The translations under genes were made by a program, and so were the position numbers. A DNA stretch of 64,000 nucleotides from NCBI RefSeq assembly GCF_027497175.1, contig NZ_CP114901.1, positions 4,898,001-4,962,000 of the forward strand, read 5' to 3'. Source of the stretch: Verrucosispora sp. WMMD573. Lineage in GTDB: Bacteria > Actinomycetota > Actinomycetes > Mycobacteriales > Micromonosporaceae. The notes below the pieces were generated by a model. The model was not told the origin of the DNA and did not search any database. It saw only the letters and a program-made list of their open reading frames with translations. Numbering within the stretch: the stretch's first letter is position 1; each line of letters opens with the position of its first letter. This document shows, in pieces, positions 1 through 8,191 of this stretch.

Positions 1-92
1 CTCTCCCAGGGTTTCCGCTGCCACCGGCGACCGCCGGCACCTGACCCACCCTGCCACATGTCCACAGAGGACACTTGCCGACACCGGACCGG

Positions 93-1058
93 TCAGAGCC
101 CGCTTATCGTCTCCGGCGCCCGTTCCCGGCGGGACAGTGCCCGCACCACCGCGAGCGGACCGTGCCGCCAGGCGGCGATCCGGGTGAGCAGGTCACTCGT
201 CAGTTCGGTGGCGGCGGCCGGCATCTCGGGCGTCGGCAGGCCCAGGCTGACCGCCAGATCGTCGGTGTGCACCACCAGCTCCAGCAGCCGGGTCAGCAGG
301 AAGTCGTCGACGGCCAGTCCCCAGTCGCCGAGGTCGACGATCCGGTACGAGGGCTGTGTCGGCACGGTGCGGCGCAGCCGGCCCAGGAACTCGTCGACCT
401 CGGCGGCGAGTCGACTGGCGGTGGTCTCGGCGGCGGCCCGCTCCCCCCGCTCGCGGATGTCGGTGTTGTCTTCCTCCTCGGCACCGGTGGTCACCCACGC
501 GCTGCCGGTGAAGTGCGCCAGGACGTCGATCGCGGTCCGTCCCGGCGGCGCGTCGAGCAGTTCGGCGGTCCGGGTGATCTGGTTGGCCAGGTGCCGGGCC
601 AGCCCGCCGGTGGAGCAGTGCGGCAGAGCGCTCGGCGTCGTCCAACGCTCGGCCAGCACCGGCGTACGCAGCAGCGCGGCGGCGATGTCGGCGGTGGCGA
701 GGTAGGCGCTCCGGGTGGTGATGTTCTCGGGCACCAGCCCCGGATCGACGCGCAGGCCCAGGTCCGGCTGGTCCAGCCAGTCCAGTCGGGCCGAGATGCG
801 CTCGGCGTGTTCGGTGAGCAGCAGCCGCACGCTGTACACGGCCAGCAGCATCGCCTGGAGGGAGTCCACCCCGTACGCGGCGTCGACCGCACCGTCGGCC
901 AGCCCCTCGATCTGGAACGGGCAGCGCCAGTCACCGCCCGGCAACGGGTCGGGGTGCGGCCTGCCGAAGCGGACGACCACCTCCGAGGTGACATCGTCCG
1001 GAGTGACCACTGCGATCCGCCGCTCGGCGACGACCTCACCCAACTCGTACAACCCCAC
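93..1058 (-). CDS. DUF6968 / mycothiol-dependent maleylpyruvate isomerase-like fusion protein
   Basis: About 321 residues. The first ~90 residues resemble the small DUF6968 family (ELGEVVAERRIAVV start, then DWRCPFQIEGL and GVDSLQAMLLA). From about residue 95 (TRSAYLATADIAAALL) the protein follows the DinB/MDMPI fold of mycothiol-dependent enzymes, with GGLARHLANQ and a later ELVVHTDDLAVSLGL segment. The GTG at 1058 was chosen because GAGGGGAG lies just upstream; a longer upstream ATG would run deep into ureD. The gene overlaps the end of ureD by 23 bases, so it is probably translated with the urease operon. The substrate is unknown. Many MDMPI-like proteins are DinB-fold thiol-dependent enzymes of undefined activity, so a catalytic role is inference. 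Confidence 0.7.
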   Translation of the reverse strand: MGLYELGEVVAERRIAVVTPDDVTSEVVVRFGRPHPDPLPGGDWRCPFQIEGLADGAVDAAYGVDSLQAMLLAVYSVRLLLTEHAERISARLDWLDQPDLGLRVDPGLVPENITTRSAYLATADIAAALLRTPVLAERWTTPSALPHCSTGGLARHLANQITRTAELLDAPPGRTAIDVLAHFTGSAWVTTGAEEEDNTDIRERGERAAAETTASRLAAEVDEFLGRLRRTVPTQPSYRIVDLGDWGLAVDDFLLTRLLELVVHTDDLAVSLGLPTPEMPAAATELTSDLLTRIAAWRHGPLAVVRALSRRERAPETISGL

Positions 1059-1818
1059 GCTCCCCTCGCCCGCCCGAAGCAGCGATGGTATCCAGAGCGG
1101 TCTCCGGTTCGAGGTACTCCCGCAGGGTGTGCGCGTCCGGCGCGGTGGCGCTCCACAGCGTCGCCGGGCCACCGGCCAGCGGCAGCCGGGCCCACGTGGC
1201 GCCCACGGCGGGCGGCTCCGCCGGGCGGTCCGGGTCCACGATCAGCAGCGAGCCGGTGGCGGGCGCGCCGGCCAGCACCGCCGGTCCGGCCCAGCCGGCG
1301 GCGTTCGGCCCGACCGTCAGGGACTGCCGCAGCAGCGGCCGACCGTCCAGGTCCACCCACGTGTTGACCTCGACGTTGCCGGGCTGCTCGCCATACCGGC
1401 CGCAGATCAGCTCGTCCCGCCAGTGCAGGGTGCCGCCGGCCGCGACGTCCACCCGCGAGTCGGCGACGTGCGCGCAGCCGGCCGCCGCGACCAGTTGCTC
1501 GGGCAGCCAGAGCAGGGTCGCCCGCTCGGCGACGGTGGCCCGGACCAGCATCCGGGACACCGCGCCGGGGCGGCCGGGCAGGGCCACCGAGGCGGCCACG
1601 GTGTGCACGCGTACCGCCGCACCGGGGCCGACCTCGACATCCAGCCGCAGGTCGTCGCCGGCCAGCGGCCCGGCCGCGCCGCCGACGACGTACACCGTGA
1701 GGCCACCGCCGGGGGCCGGCACCTGGCGCAGCAGCAGCGGACTCTCGCCGCGCAGCTCGACCAGGGTGGTACGGCCGTTCCTGTCGACGCGGGCCGCCAG
1801 CCGGGCGGTGGCCCGCAT
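1036..1818 (-). CDS. ureD: Urease accessory protein UreD (UreH)
   Basis: UreD is the chaperone that binds apo-urease and, with UreF and UreG, helps deliver nickel and CO2 to the active site in the cytoplasm. The 260-residue product starts [20 protein letters not shown]. It has the family features GGLTVYVV, ELICGRYGE and the DGRPLLRQSL region. The ATG at 1818 shares one base with the ureG stop (TGATG), which fixes the start; the open frame continues upstream but that part lies inside ureG. The tail overlaps the next gene by 23 bases. UreD sequences diverge strongly, so assignment relies on both motif pattern and operon position. Confidence 0.9.
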   Translation of the reverse strand: MRATARLAARVDRNGRTTLVELRGESPLLLRQVPAPGGGLTVYVVGGAAGPLAGDDLRLDVEVGPGAAVRVHTVAASVALPGRPGAVSRMLVRATVAERATLLWLPEQLVAAAGCAHVADSRVDVAAGGTLHWRDELICGRYGEQPGNVEVNTWVDLDGRPLLRQSLTVGPNAAGWAGPAVLAGAPATGSLLIVDPDRPAEPPAVGATWARLPLAGGPATLWSATAPDAHTLREYLEPETALDTIAASGGRGERGVVRVG

Positions 1819-2570
1819 CAGGCCTGCCCGGCGGGGGCCGCCACGACCGGCGCGGGCCGGTCCGCGCCTGCCGACGCGGCCCGGTGGTGGGCCAGTTCGT
1901 GACGGATCCACCCGGCGACCTGGGTCGCCAGGGGGTCCTCGCTGATGGACTGGAACACCGTGGGCAGGTCGCCGCGGCGGGCACGGGCGTCGCGGTCCAT
2001 CACGGACAGGTCGGCACCGACCATCGGCGCCAGGTCGGTCTTGTTGATGACCAGCAGGTCGGCGGCGGTCACCCCCGGGCCGCCCTTACGGGGCACCTTG
2101 TCCCCGCCGGCCACGTCCACCACGAAGATCTGCCGGTCGACCAGGCCCCGGCTGAACGTGGCCGTCAGGTTGTCGCCGCCACTCTCCACAAGCACCAGGT
2201 CCAGCGGACCCAGCGCGTCGGTCAGGTCGTCGACGGCGTCGAGGTTGGCGCCGATGTCGTCGCGGATGGCGGTGTGCGGACAGCAGCCCGTCTCCACCGC
2301 GCGGATCCGGGTCGGATCGAGCACCCCGGCGCGTTTGAGGAAGTCCGCGTCCTCGGTGGTGTAGATGTCGTTCGTCACCACCCCCAGGCGCAGTTCGTCG
2401 GCGAACGCCCGGCACAGCGCCGCGACCAGGGCGGTCTTGCCGGAGCCCACCGGCCCGCCGATGCCGACCCGCAGTGCCCGCGCGGCAGTCGGCAGCGGGG
2501 CGTGCGGGTCGACCCCCGGCTCGGGGTGGGTGTGGGGAACGGACTCGTCGTGGTCGACTTCAGGACGCAA
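1818..2570 (-). CDS. ureG: Urease accessory GTPase UreG
   Basis: UreG is the SIMIBI-class GTPase that hands nickel to urease. It shows the P-loop GPVGSGKTA, the nickel-binding CCPHTAI (Cys-Pro-His) motif, VESGGDNL and the NKTDLAP specificity motif. The His-containing N-terminus ([15 protein letters not shown]) is typical of a metal-handling UreG. There is no ATG or GTG near the expected start. The TTG at 2570 lies 9 bases after GGGAGG and overlaps the end of ureF by 11 bases, giving about 250 residues; this start is uncertain. There is no ureE in the operon, so UreG's own His-rich tail may serve as nickel store. Confidence 0.92.
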   Translation of the reverse strand: MRPEVDHDESVPHTHPEPGVDPHAPLPTAARALRVGIGGPVGSGKTALVAALCRAFADELRLGVVTNDIYTTEDADFLKRAGVLDPTRIRAVETGCCPHTAIRDDIGANLDAVDDLTDALGPLDLVLVESGGDNLTATFSRGLVDRQIFVVDVAGGDKVPRKGGPGVTAADLLVINKTDLAPMVGADLSVMDRDARARRGDLPTVFQSISEDPLATQVAGWIRHELAHHRAASAGADRPAPVVAAPAGQA

Positions 2571-3321
2571 AGAGACGCACCTCCCAGGTGACGTGAGCTT
2601 CGGCGTGGATGTCGGCGAGCGGAGCGGCGGCGGCGGGCAGCCGCTCCGGTGGTTCCTCGGCGGCGCGGGCCGCCCGCGCCGCGGTGGCGTCGCAGGCGCC
2701 GGCGAGCCGCACCAGCAGGGCCTGCACCTGGTACGGGTCCAGGCCGAGCAGGCGTACGGCGGCACTGGCCGAGCCGGTCACCGTCGCGTGGGCGGCGACG
2801 GTGGCCACCTGACCGGGGTTCAGACCGGCGGCGGCACCGACCAGCCCCAGCACCAGGGGCTGGTGTGGACCGTCCGGCCCGGCGGGCAGGTCGTCGAAGG
2901 TGGTCGCCGGCCAGATCCGGCGACCGGCCCGCAGCAGCGCCCGCCCCTGCCGACGGGACACCGACCGTTGGGCCGGCGAGGCGGTCCGGGCGTCCAGTTC
3001 GGCGTCGAGGCGCACGAGCGCCGCCCGTCGGCCCGGCGCGACCCGCTCCGGTGCCGACGGCCGTGGTGGCCGGCCCCCGGCGGGACGGCCACCGGTCACC
3101 GGACAACCCGGCGATCCCGAGGCCATCCGGCAGGTGGCGGCGGCGAACGCCGCCGCGACAAGTCCTGCGGTGGCCAACCGGCCCCGCAGGTACTCCCCCA
3201 GGGTGTCCAGGTCGGTCACCCGGCCGGCGGCGACAGCCGCCTCCAGCCCGGCCGAATGCGCGTGCGCACCGGCCGGGAAGCGCCCGTCGGCGAGGAGCAG
3301 CAGCATCGTCGTGGCGGTCAT
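2560..3321 (-). CDS. ureF: Urease accessory protein UreF
   Basis: UreF works with UreD and UreG in the urease activation complex. The 253-residue protein opens with [20 protein letters not shown], matching the family's LxDGRFPxGxxxHSxG signature, and has [20 protein letters not shown] and a C-terminal [15 protein letters not shown]. Between residues ~66 and ~100 there is a Gly/Pro/Arg-rich insertion ([16 protein letters not shown]) not expected in compact UreF proteins; it looks like a disordered loop. Its ATG shares one base with the ureC stop (TGATG), so translation is coupled. Confidence 0.92.
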   Translation of the reverse strand: MTATTMLLLLADGRFPAGAHAHSAGLEAAVAAGRVTDLDTLGEYLRGRLATAGLVAAAFAAATCRMASGSPGCPVTGGRPAGGRPPRPSAPERVAPGRRAALVRLDAELDARTASPAQRSVSRRQGRALLRAGRRIWPATTFDDLPAGPDGPHQPLVLGLVGAAAGLNPGQVATVAAHATVTGSASAAVRLLGLDPYQVQALLVRLAGACDATAARAARAAEEPPERLPAAAAPLADIHAEAHVTWEVRLFAS

Positions 3322-5024
3322 CAGAACAGGAAGTACCGCTGGGCCATGGGCAGTTCGGCAACCGGATCCGGCTCCACCACCACGCCGTCGATCCGGACCG
3401 TGAAGGTGTCCGGGTCGACCTCGATGCGTGGCAGGGCGTCGTTCTCCGGCAGGTCGGTCTTGCCGCGCGACCGTACGTCGGTCACCGGCACCACCCGACG
3501 TCGTACGTCCAGCCGCAGCCCGGCCTCCAGCGCCGCGGGCGCGACGAACGCCAGGCTGGTGGCCGCCGCCGCGCCGCCGTACGCGCCGAACATCGGCCGG
3601 GGCAGCATCGGCTGTGGGGTGGGGATCGAGGCGTTCGCGTCACCCATCTGGGCGTACGCGATGAGGCCGCCCTTGACGACCAGGTGCGGTCGTACGCCGA
3701 AGAACGCCGGCTCCCACAGCACCAGGTCGGCGAGCTTGCCCGACTCCACGGACCCGATCTCGTGGTCGAGACCGTTCGCCATGGCCGCGCAGATGGTGTA
3801 CTTCGCGACGTACCGACGGGCCCGGTGGTTGTCGGCGGCGCCGTCCCCGGGCAGGGCGCCCACCCGGGCCTTCATCACGTGCGCGCTCTGCCAGGTACGC
3901 AGCACGACCTCCCCGATCCGGCCCATCGCCTGCGCGTCGGAGCCGATGATGGAGATCGCGCCTAGGTCGTGCAGCAGATCCTCGGCGGCCATCGTGGACG
4001 GCCGGATGCGGCTCTCGGCGAACGCCAGGTCCTCCGGCACCGCCGGGTTGAGATGGTGGCAGACCATCAGCATGTCGAGGTGCTCGGCAAGGGTGTTGCG
4101 GGTGTACGGGCGGGTCGGGTTCGTCGACGACGGCAGCACGTTCGGCTCACCGGCGACGGTGATGATGTCCGGCGCGTGTCCGCCACCGGCCCCCTCGGTG
4201 TGGTACGAGTGGATCGCCCGGCCGCCGATGGCGCGCAGGGTGTCGGCGACGAACCCGGCCTCGTTGAGGGTGTCGGTGTGGATGGAGACCTGCACGCCGG
4301 AGGCGTCGGCGACCCGCAGGCAGGCGTCGATCGCCGCCGGGGTGGTGCCCCAGTCCTCGTGCAGCTTGAATCCGCCGGCTCCGGCCCGCAGCTGCTCCCA
4401 CAGCGCCTCTTCCGAGACGGTGTTTCCCTTGCCGAGCAGCAGCACGTTGACCGGGAAGGTGTCGAGGGCCTCGTGCATCCGGGCCAGGTGCCAGACGTTC
4501 GGGGTGACGGTGGTGGCCCGGGTGCCCTCGGCCGGTCCGGTGCCGCCGCCGACCAGGGTGGTGACTCCGCTGGCGAGGGCCTCGGCGACCAGCTGCGGGC
4601 AGATGAGGTGCACGTGGGTGTCGACCGCCCCGGCGGTGAGGATCCGACCGTTGCCGGCGATCACCTCGGTGGCCGGGCCGATCACCAGGTCCGGGTGAAC
4701 ACCGTCCATGGTGTCCGGGTTACCGGCCCGGCCGAGCGCCACGATCCGCCCGTCGCGCAGCCCGACGTCCGCCTTCACCACCCCCCAGTGATCGAGGACG
4801 ACCGCACCGGTGATCACGGTGTCCAGGGCACCCTCGGCGCGGGTGGCCCGGGACTGGCCCATCGACTCACGAATCACCTTGCCGCCGCCGAAGACCGCCT
4901 CGTCCCCACCGGCGCAGTAATCCTGCTCAATCTCGATGAGCAGGTTCGTGTCGGCCAGCCGGATCCGGTCGCCGGTGGTCGGCCCGTACAGGGCGACGTA
5001 GCGGCCCCGCTCGACGCTGCTCAT
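3321..5024 (-). CDS. ureC: Urease subunit alpha (catalytic)
   Basis: UreC is the 567-residue catalytic subunit that hydrolyses urea to ammonia and carbamate at a di-nickel centre. Visible features are the metal-binding [10 protein letters not shown] (His137, His139), the carbamylated lysine in [10 protein letters not shown] (Lys220), [22 protein letters not shown], the catalytic flap MVCHHLNP and [11 protein letters not shown]. The start is the ATG at 5024 ([20 protein letters not shown]) with GGAG upstream; an ATG at 5108 would add 28 non-family residues. The start overlaps the stop of a 22-codon mini-ORF that bridges from ureB. All active-site residues appear intact. Confidence 0.97.
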   Translation of the reverse strand: MSSVERGRYVALYGPTTGDRIRLADTNLLIEIEQDYCAGGDEAVFGGGKVIRESMGQSRATRAEGALDTVITGAVVLDHWGVVKADVGLRDGRIVALGRAGNPDTMDGVHPDLVIGPATEVIAGNGRILTAGAVDTHVHLICPQLVAEALASGVTTLVGGGTGPAEGTRATTVTPNVWHLARMHEALDTFPVNVLLLGKGNTVSEEALWEQLRAGAGGFKLHEDWGTTPAAIDACLRVADASGVQVSIHTDTLNEAGFVADTLRAIGGRAIHSYHTEGAGGGHAPDIITVAGEPNVLPSSTNPTRPYTRNTLAEHLDMLMVCHHLNPAVPEDLAFAESRIRPSTMAAEDLLHDLGAISIIGSDAQAMGRIGEVVLRTWQSAHVMKARVGALPGDGAADNHRARRYVAKYTICAAMANGLDHEIGSVESGKLADLVLWEPAFFGVRPHLVVKGGLIAYAQMGDANASIPTPQPMLPRPMFGAYGGAAAATSLAFVAPAALEAGLRLDVRRRVVPVTDVRSRGKTDLPENDALPRIEVDPDTFTVRIDGVVVEPDPVAELPMAQRYFLF

Positions 5025-5089
5025 GCCAGCACTCCGCTTCGCTCCATGCCGCCGGGCGGCGGGTCTGACCTGCTGATCCGCGCGCTCAT
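5021..5089 (-). CDS. 22-codon bridging mini-ORF between ureB and ureC
   Basis: This frame starts with an ATG overlapping the ureB stop (ATGA) and ends with a TGA overlapping the ureC ATG (ATGA). Ribosomes could therefore pass ureB, mini-ORF and ureC without leaving the message. The peptide starts [14 protein letters not shown] and ends ERSGVLA; it matches no family I recognise. The sequence inside also holds the GGAG that serves ureC. It may be a translational relay rather than a functional peptide. A similar arrangement occurs at 61488-61550. Confidence 0.4.
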   Translation of the reverse strand: MSARISRSDPPPGGMERSGVLA

Positions 5090-5409
5090 GCCGTCCGTCC
5101 TTCGTCAAGTGCTCCGGCGCACTCGCCGCGCAGGCCCGGCACGATCCGCGCGCCGCCCAGCGGCACCAGGTCCACCCGGCGACTCACCCCCGGCTCGAAT
5201 CGCACCGAGGTGCCGGCCGGTACGGCGAGGCGCTGCCCCCAGGCGGCGTCCCGGTCGAAGTCCAGCGCCGGGTTGGCCTCGGCGAAGTGGTAGTGCGAGC
5301 CGACCTGCACCGGCCGGTCACCGGTGTTGACCACCAGCAGTGTGGTCACCGGCCGCCCGGCGTTGATCTCCACCGGTCCGTCGGCCGGCAGGATCTCCCC
5401 GGGGATCAC
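5086..5409 (-). CDS. ureB: Urease subunit beta
   Basis: The 107-residue beta subunit of urease. It begins [20 protein letters not shown] and carries the family segments [18 protein letters not shown] and [15 protein letters not shown]. The start codon is GTG at 5409 and overlaps the ureA stop in a GTGA. Beta is a structural subunit of the (UreABC)3 trimer and has no active site of its own. Separate A, B and C subunits are the usual bacterial arrangement. Confidence 0.95.
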   Translation of the reverse strand: MIPGEILPADGPVEINAGRPVTTLLVVNTGDRPVQVGSHYHFAEANPALDFDRDAAWGQRLAVPAGTSVRFEPGVSRRVDLVPLGGARIVPGLRGECAGALDEGRTA

Positions 5410-5708
5410 GGGATCGGGTGGTGCACCGTCACCAGCTTGGTGCCGTCCGGGAACGTCGCCTCCACCTGCACCTCCCTCAGCAACTCGGGGATGCCGTCCT
5501 GCACGTCGTCGCGGCTGAGCACGGTGCGCCCGGCGGCCATCAGGTCCACCACGGACTGCCCGTCGCGTGCCCCTTCGAGCAGGAAGGCGGTGATCACCGC
5601 GACGGCTTCCGGATAGTTCAGGCGCAGGCCGCGCTCGCGGCGACGCCGGGCGACGTCCGCCGCCACGTGGACGAGCAGGCGGTCCTGCTCGTGGGGGGTG
5701 AGATACAC
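5406..5708 (-). CDS. ureA: Urease subunit gamma
   Basis: The 100-residue gamma subunit of urease. The motif run [20 protein letters not shown] is diagnostic, followed by [20 protein letters not shown] and [20 protein letters not shown] at 5708 was chosen because it gives the standard UreA N-terminus and has GGGAG about 7 bases upstream; the open frame extends to 5942 but that part is Gly/Arg/Pro-rich and unlike UreA. It is the first gene of the operon, so the promoter should lie between 5709 and about 5960. Confidence 0.95.
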   Translation of the reverse strand: MYLTPHEQDRLLVHVAADVARRRRERGLRLNYPEAVAVITAFLLEGARDGQSVVDLMAAGRTVLSRDDVQDGIPELLREVQVEATFPDGTKLVTVHHPIP

Positions 5709-6115
5709 GGGTGGCTCCCGGTGGATGTCCGCGCTCCCGTCGACCGCCGGCCCGGCGCCTCGACGCGCCGCCGCACGGGTCGGGGTTCGCCCGCCGACTC
5801 GACCGTCACGCGCGTCGGACCCGGGAGTTCCACCCTCCCGGCCCACGTGACGGACCACCGGCGGTGTCATCGGATGCGGACCGCACCGCCCACCGCTGAC
5901 CAGACCGTAAGGGATCACCCACTCCCCCGGCAACACCCCCACCCGCCGTACGCACCAACCCCGCCGCGTTGATCATGAGGTTAGCGGCAGTCAGGGAGAT
6001 CGAACTCGCCGCCAACCTCATGGTCAACTCGGCGGGGTGTGAGGGGGCCGGCGTGAGGGGGGTCATAGGGGGTGGACGGTGGGTGGGCGGGCGGGGGCTG
6101 ATAGCGTCGGCGGCA
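5709..6115. other. Non-coding divergent region between ureA and the riboswitch
   Basis: About 400 bases without a supported gene. It must contain the urease promoter (minus strand) and the promoter of the riboswitch-controlled transporter (plus strand). The open frames crossing it lack recognisable protein features. Its one clear structure is the long imperfect palindrome at 5958-6038, described separately. I could not identify a nickel-responsive (NikR or Nur-type) operator with confidence. Confidence 0.6.
5958..6038. repeat. Long imperfect palindrome with GTTGATCATGAGGTT arms
   Basis: Two 31-base arms (5958-5988 and 6008-6038) match at 28 of 31 positions as inverted copies and flank a 19-base loop. 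Each arm contains GTTGA(T/C)CATGAGGTT. Two of the three mismatches would be G-U pairs in RNA. It lies between divergent transcription units. The GATCATG core recalls the palindromes at 39053 and 44432, so this may be a member or relative of an interspersed repeat family. Confidence 0.75.
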
Positions 6116-6245
6116 GGTCATGAGTGCCAGCGCGAAGCCCCGGCTCGCTGGCCGGCAACCCTCCACCGCGCAGGGGTGCCCCGGGTGAGGACCAGGCATC
6201 GGAGCGATCTTCGGTGCAAGCGTGGCCTGGGTTCCCAGGTCATCA
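6116..6245 (+). ncRNA. SAM-IV riboswitch
   Basis: The sequence GGTCATGAGTGCCAGCG followed by AAGCCCCGGCT, GCTGGCCGGCAACCCTCC and GGGGTGCCCCGGGTGA closely follows the actinobacterial SAM-IV aptamer as I know it. The closing stem pairs GGTC at 6116-6119 with GACC at 6190-6193. The extra 3' helix expected of SAM-IV would lie within 6194-6245. It precedes a short leader peptide and a polar amino acid ABC transporter, so SAM probably represses an uptake system for methionine, cystine or a related sulfur compound. The 3' boundary is approximate. Confidence 0.85.
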
Positions 6246-6262
6246 CGACCTTGAGGAGCACC

Positions 6263-6355
6263 ATGTCGTACCGCGATCGTTCGGTGGCCCGCCCGGGCCT
6301 GACCCGGCGTCGGCACGTCGACATGATGCGGGTGTGCAGCGCCGCGTGTAGCTGA
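6263..6355 (+). CDS. Cys-containing putative leader peptide
   Basis: A 30-residue frame with GAGGAG 5 bases before its ATG. The C-terminal part RRHVDMMRVCSAACS matches the actinobacterial short leader peptides (RRHVD..RV.SA.C) that precede sulfur and cysteine metabolism genes. It sits between the SAM-IV riboswitch and the solute-binding protein gene. Two cysteines near the end suggest ribosome stalling when Cys-tRNA is scarce; this mechanism is inference from related leaders. The peptide itself probably has no function outside regulation. Confidence 0.75.
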   Translation: MSYRDRSVARPGLTRRRHVDMMRVCSAACS

Positions 6356-6490
6356 CCGCGTCGCTCCCCGTCACCGATCCCGCACGGGTCGGCTGACCCT
6401 CTGCCATCGATCCCATCCCAGCGGTCCGCCCGGCGGCGGACCGTCGGTGCGGCACGTCCGTGCCCGCCGCAGCTCAACCAGGAGACACCT

Positions 6491-7375
6491 GTGCGATTCC
6501 CTCCCGCCCTGACCCGCGCCGCCGCCGTCGGTGTCGCCGCGATCCTCGCCGCCGCCACCCTCACCGCCTGCGGCTCCGACACCGCCGGCAACGCGGCCGA
6601 CAACCCGTACAACCTGGCGCAGCCAGGTGTGCTGCGGGCCGGCACGCTCACCGACGCCCCACCAAACGTGTACCTGAAGGACGGCAGGTTCACCGGCTTC
6701 GACAACGACCTGCTGGTCGCCGCCGCCGACAGGCTCGGCCTGACGGTGGAGTTCGTCGGCACCGACTTCTCCGCCCTGCTCGCCCAGGTCGGCAACCGCA
6801 GGTTCGACGTCGGCAGTTCCTCGATCACCATCACCGAGGCACGGAAGAAGACCGTGGACTTCGGCAACGGGTACGACTTCGGCTACTTCGGGCTCGACGT
6901 GCCCGCCGGTTCGACGCTGACCAGCTTCGACGAGTTGCCCGGCAAGCGGGTGGTGGTCGTGCAGGGGACCGTCCAGGACGACTACGCCACCGGGAAGGGT
7001 CTGGACCCGGTGCGGGTGCCCGACTACAACGGCGCGATCAACCAGCTCAAGGCCGGTACGGCGGACGCGTGGATCGCCCCCGCCGAGATCGGTGAGAAGA
7101 CCGCCGCAGACAGCGGCGGCAAGATCACCGTGGCTGCGAAGGAACTCAGCCCGGCGCCAACCGCGTACGCCTTCGCCAAGGGCAACGACGCGCTGCGCGA
7201 GGCACTGAACAAGGCCCTCGACGAGGTGATCGCCGACGGCACCTGGACCCGGTTGCAGGAGCAGTACTACCCGGGCCGGCCGATCCCGGCCGACTTCACC
7301 CCGGGCAGCGGCGACGTGGTGGCACCCTCCGCATCGGTCGGCGCGGCGGCACCGTCGGCGTCGGCCGCTTCCTGA
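6491..7375 (+). CDS. Amino acid ABC transporter substrate-binding lipoprotein
   Basis: A 294-residue family 3 solute-binding protein. The signal peptide ends in a lipobox (LTAC, Cys27), so the mature protein is lipid-anchored outside the membrane. The core shows GVLRAGTLTDAPPN, FTGFDNDLLVAAADRLGL and RFDVGSSSITITEARKK, characteristic of polar amino acid binding proteins. The start is GTG at 6491 with AGGAGA upstream. The Ala/Ser/Pro-rich last 20 residues look disordered. The upstream riboswitch and Cys leader peptide suggest cystine or another sulfur amino acid as ligand; the ligand is not read from sequence. Confidence 0.88.
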   Translation: MRFPPALTRAAAVGVAAILAAATLTACGSDTAGNAADNPYNLAQPGVLRAGTLTDAPPNVYLKDGRFTGFDNDLLVAAADRLGLTVEFVGTDFSALLAQVGNRRFDVGSSSITITEARKKTVDFGNGYDFGYFGLDVPAGSTLTSFDELPGKRVVVVQGTVQDDYATGKGLDPVRVPDYNGAINQLKAGTADAWIAPAEIGEKTAADSGGKITVAAKELSPAPTAYAFAKGNDALREALNKALDEVIADGTWTRLQEQYYPGRPIPADFTPGSGDVVAPSASVGAAAPSASAAS

Positions 7376-7411
7376 CGCTAGGACCACGAGCGAGCAGGGC
7401 GGAGGTTGACC

Positions 7412-8191
7412 GTGGATCCGTTGCGCACCCTGTGGGAGACGTTCTTCGACTGGGAGTCGATGCGCGAGGCGCTACCCGAGATGCTCACCGTCGGGTTGCC
7501 GAACACGCTGATCCTGGCGGTCACCGCCGCCCTGCTCGGCTCGGCGCTGGGCATCGTGCTGGCGGTGGCGGGCATCTCGCGTACCCGTTGGCTGCGGTGG
7601 CCGGCGCGGGTGTACACCGACATTTTCCGGGGCCTACCGGCGGCGGCGACGATCCTGCTGATCGGGGTCGGGCTGGCCCCGCTGGGGTTGCAGGTGTGGG
7701 GGCCGAATCCGTACCCGCTGGGCATCCTGGCGCTGTCGCTGATCGCCTCGGCGTACCTCGGGGAGATCTTCCGCGCGGGCATCCAGTCGGTGGAGGCCAC
7801 CCAGTTGGAGGCGGCCCGCGCGCTGGGTTTCTCCTGGCGGGAGGCGATGCGGCGGGTGGTCATCCCGCAGGGCGTCCGACGGATCCTGCCGGCCTGGGTG
7901 AACCAGCTCATCGCGCTGATCAAGGACTCCAGCCTGGTCTACTTCCTCGGCCTGCTGGCCAGCCAGCGCGAGCTGTTCCGCATCGGTCAGGACTACGCCG
8001 CGAACACCGGCAACCAGTCGGCGCTGCTGCTGGCCGGGCTGTGCTACCTCGTGCTGACCGTGCCGCTGACGCACGTCGTCAACTGGATCGACCGGCGGCT
8101 GCGACACGGCCGGCCGGCGGCCGGGCCGACCGACGACCCCGACGACCTGGACCTGGCGCTGCCCGGCGCCGCCGGAGGCAACCAACGATGA
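7412..8191 (+). CDS. Amino acid ABC transporter permease
   Basis: A 259-residue membrane permease of the HisMQ/GlnP type with about five hydrophobic segments. The EAA-loop signature reads EAARALGFSWREAMRRVVIPQG, the site that contacts the ATPase. GTG at 7412 was chosen over TTG at 7406 because GGAGG at 7401-7405 is only correctly spaced for the GTG. Its stop overlaps the ATG of the ATPase gene (ATGA). A single permease gene implies a homodimeric channel. Confidence 0.88.
   Translation: MDPLRTLWETFFDWESMREALPEMLTVGLPNTLILAVTAALLGSALGIVLAVAGISRTRWLRWPARVYTDIFRGLPAAATILLIGVGLAPLGLQVWGPNPYPLGILALSLIASAYLGEIFRAGIQSVEATQLEAARALGFSWREAMRRVVIPQGVRRILPAWVNQLIALIKDSSLVYFLGLLASQRELFRIGQDYAANTGNQSALLLAGLCYLVLTVPLTHVVNWIDRRLRHGRPAAGPTDDPDDLDLALPGAAGGNQR

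Noticed and set aside
1..92. Window edge as part of a gene
   Set aside because: No supported coding frame or RNA structure was seen in the first 92 bases.
2571..2765. Longer ATG-initiated UreG with ~65 extra residues
   Set aside because: The added part lies entirely inside ureF and is Pro/Arg-rich without similarity to UreG N-termini.
2365..4698. A 777-codon plus-strand open frame across the urease genes
   Set aside because: It is antisense to ureC, ureF and ureG, is rich in Ser/Arg/Thr without motifs, and exists because high-GC coding DNA has few stops on the opposite strand.
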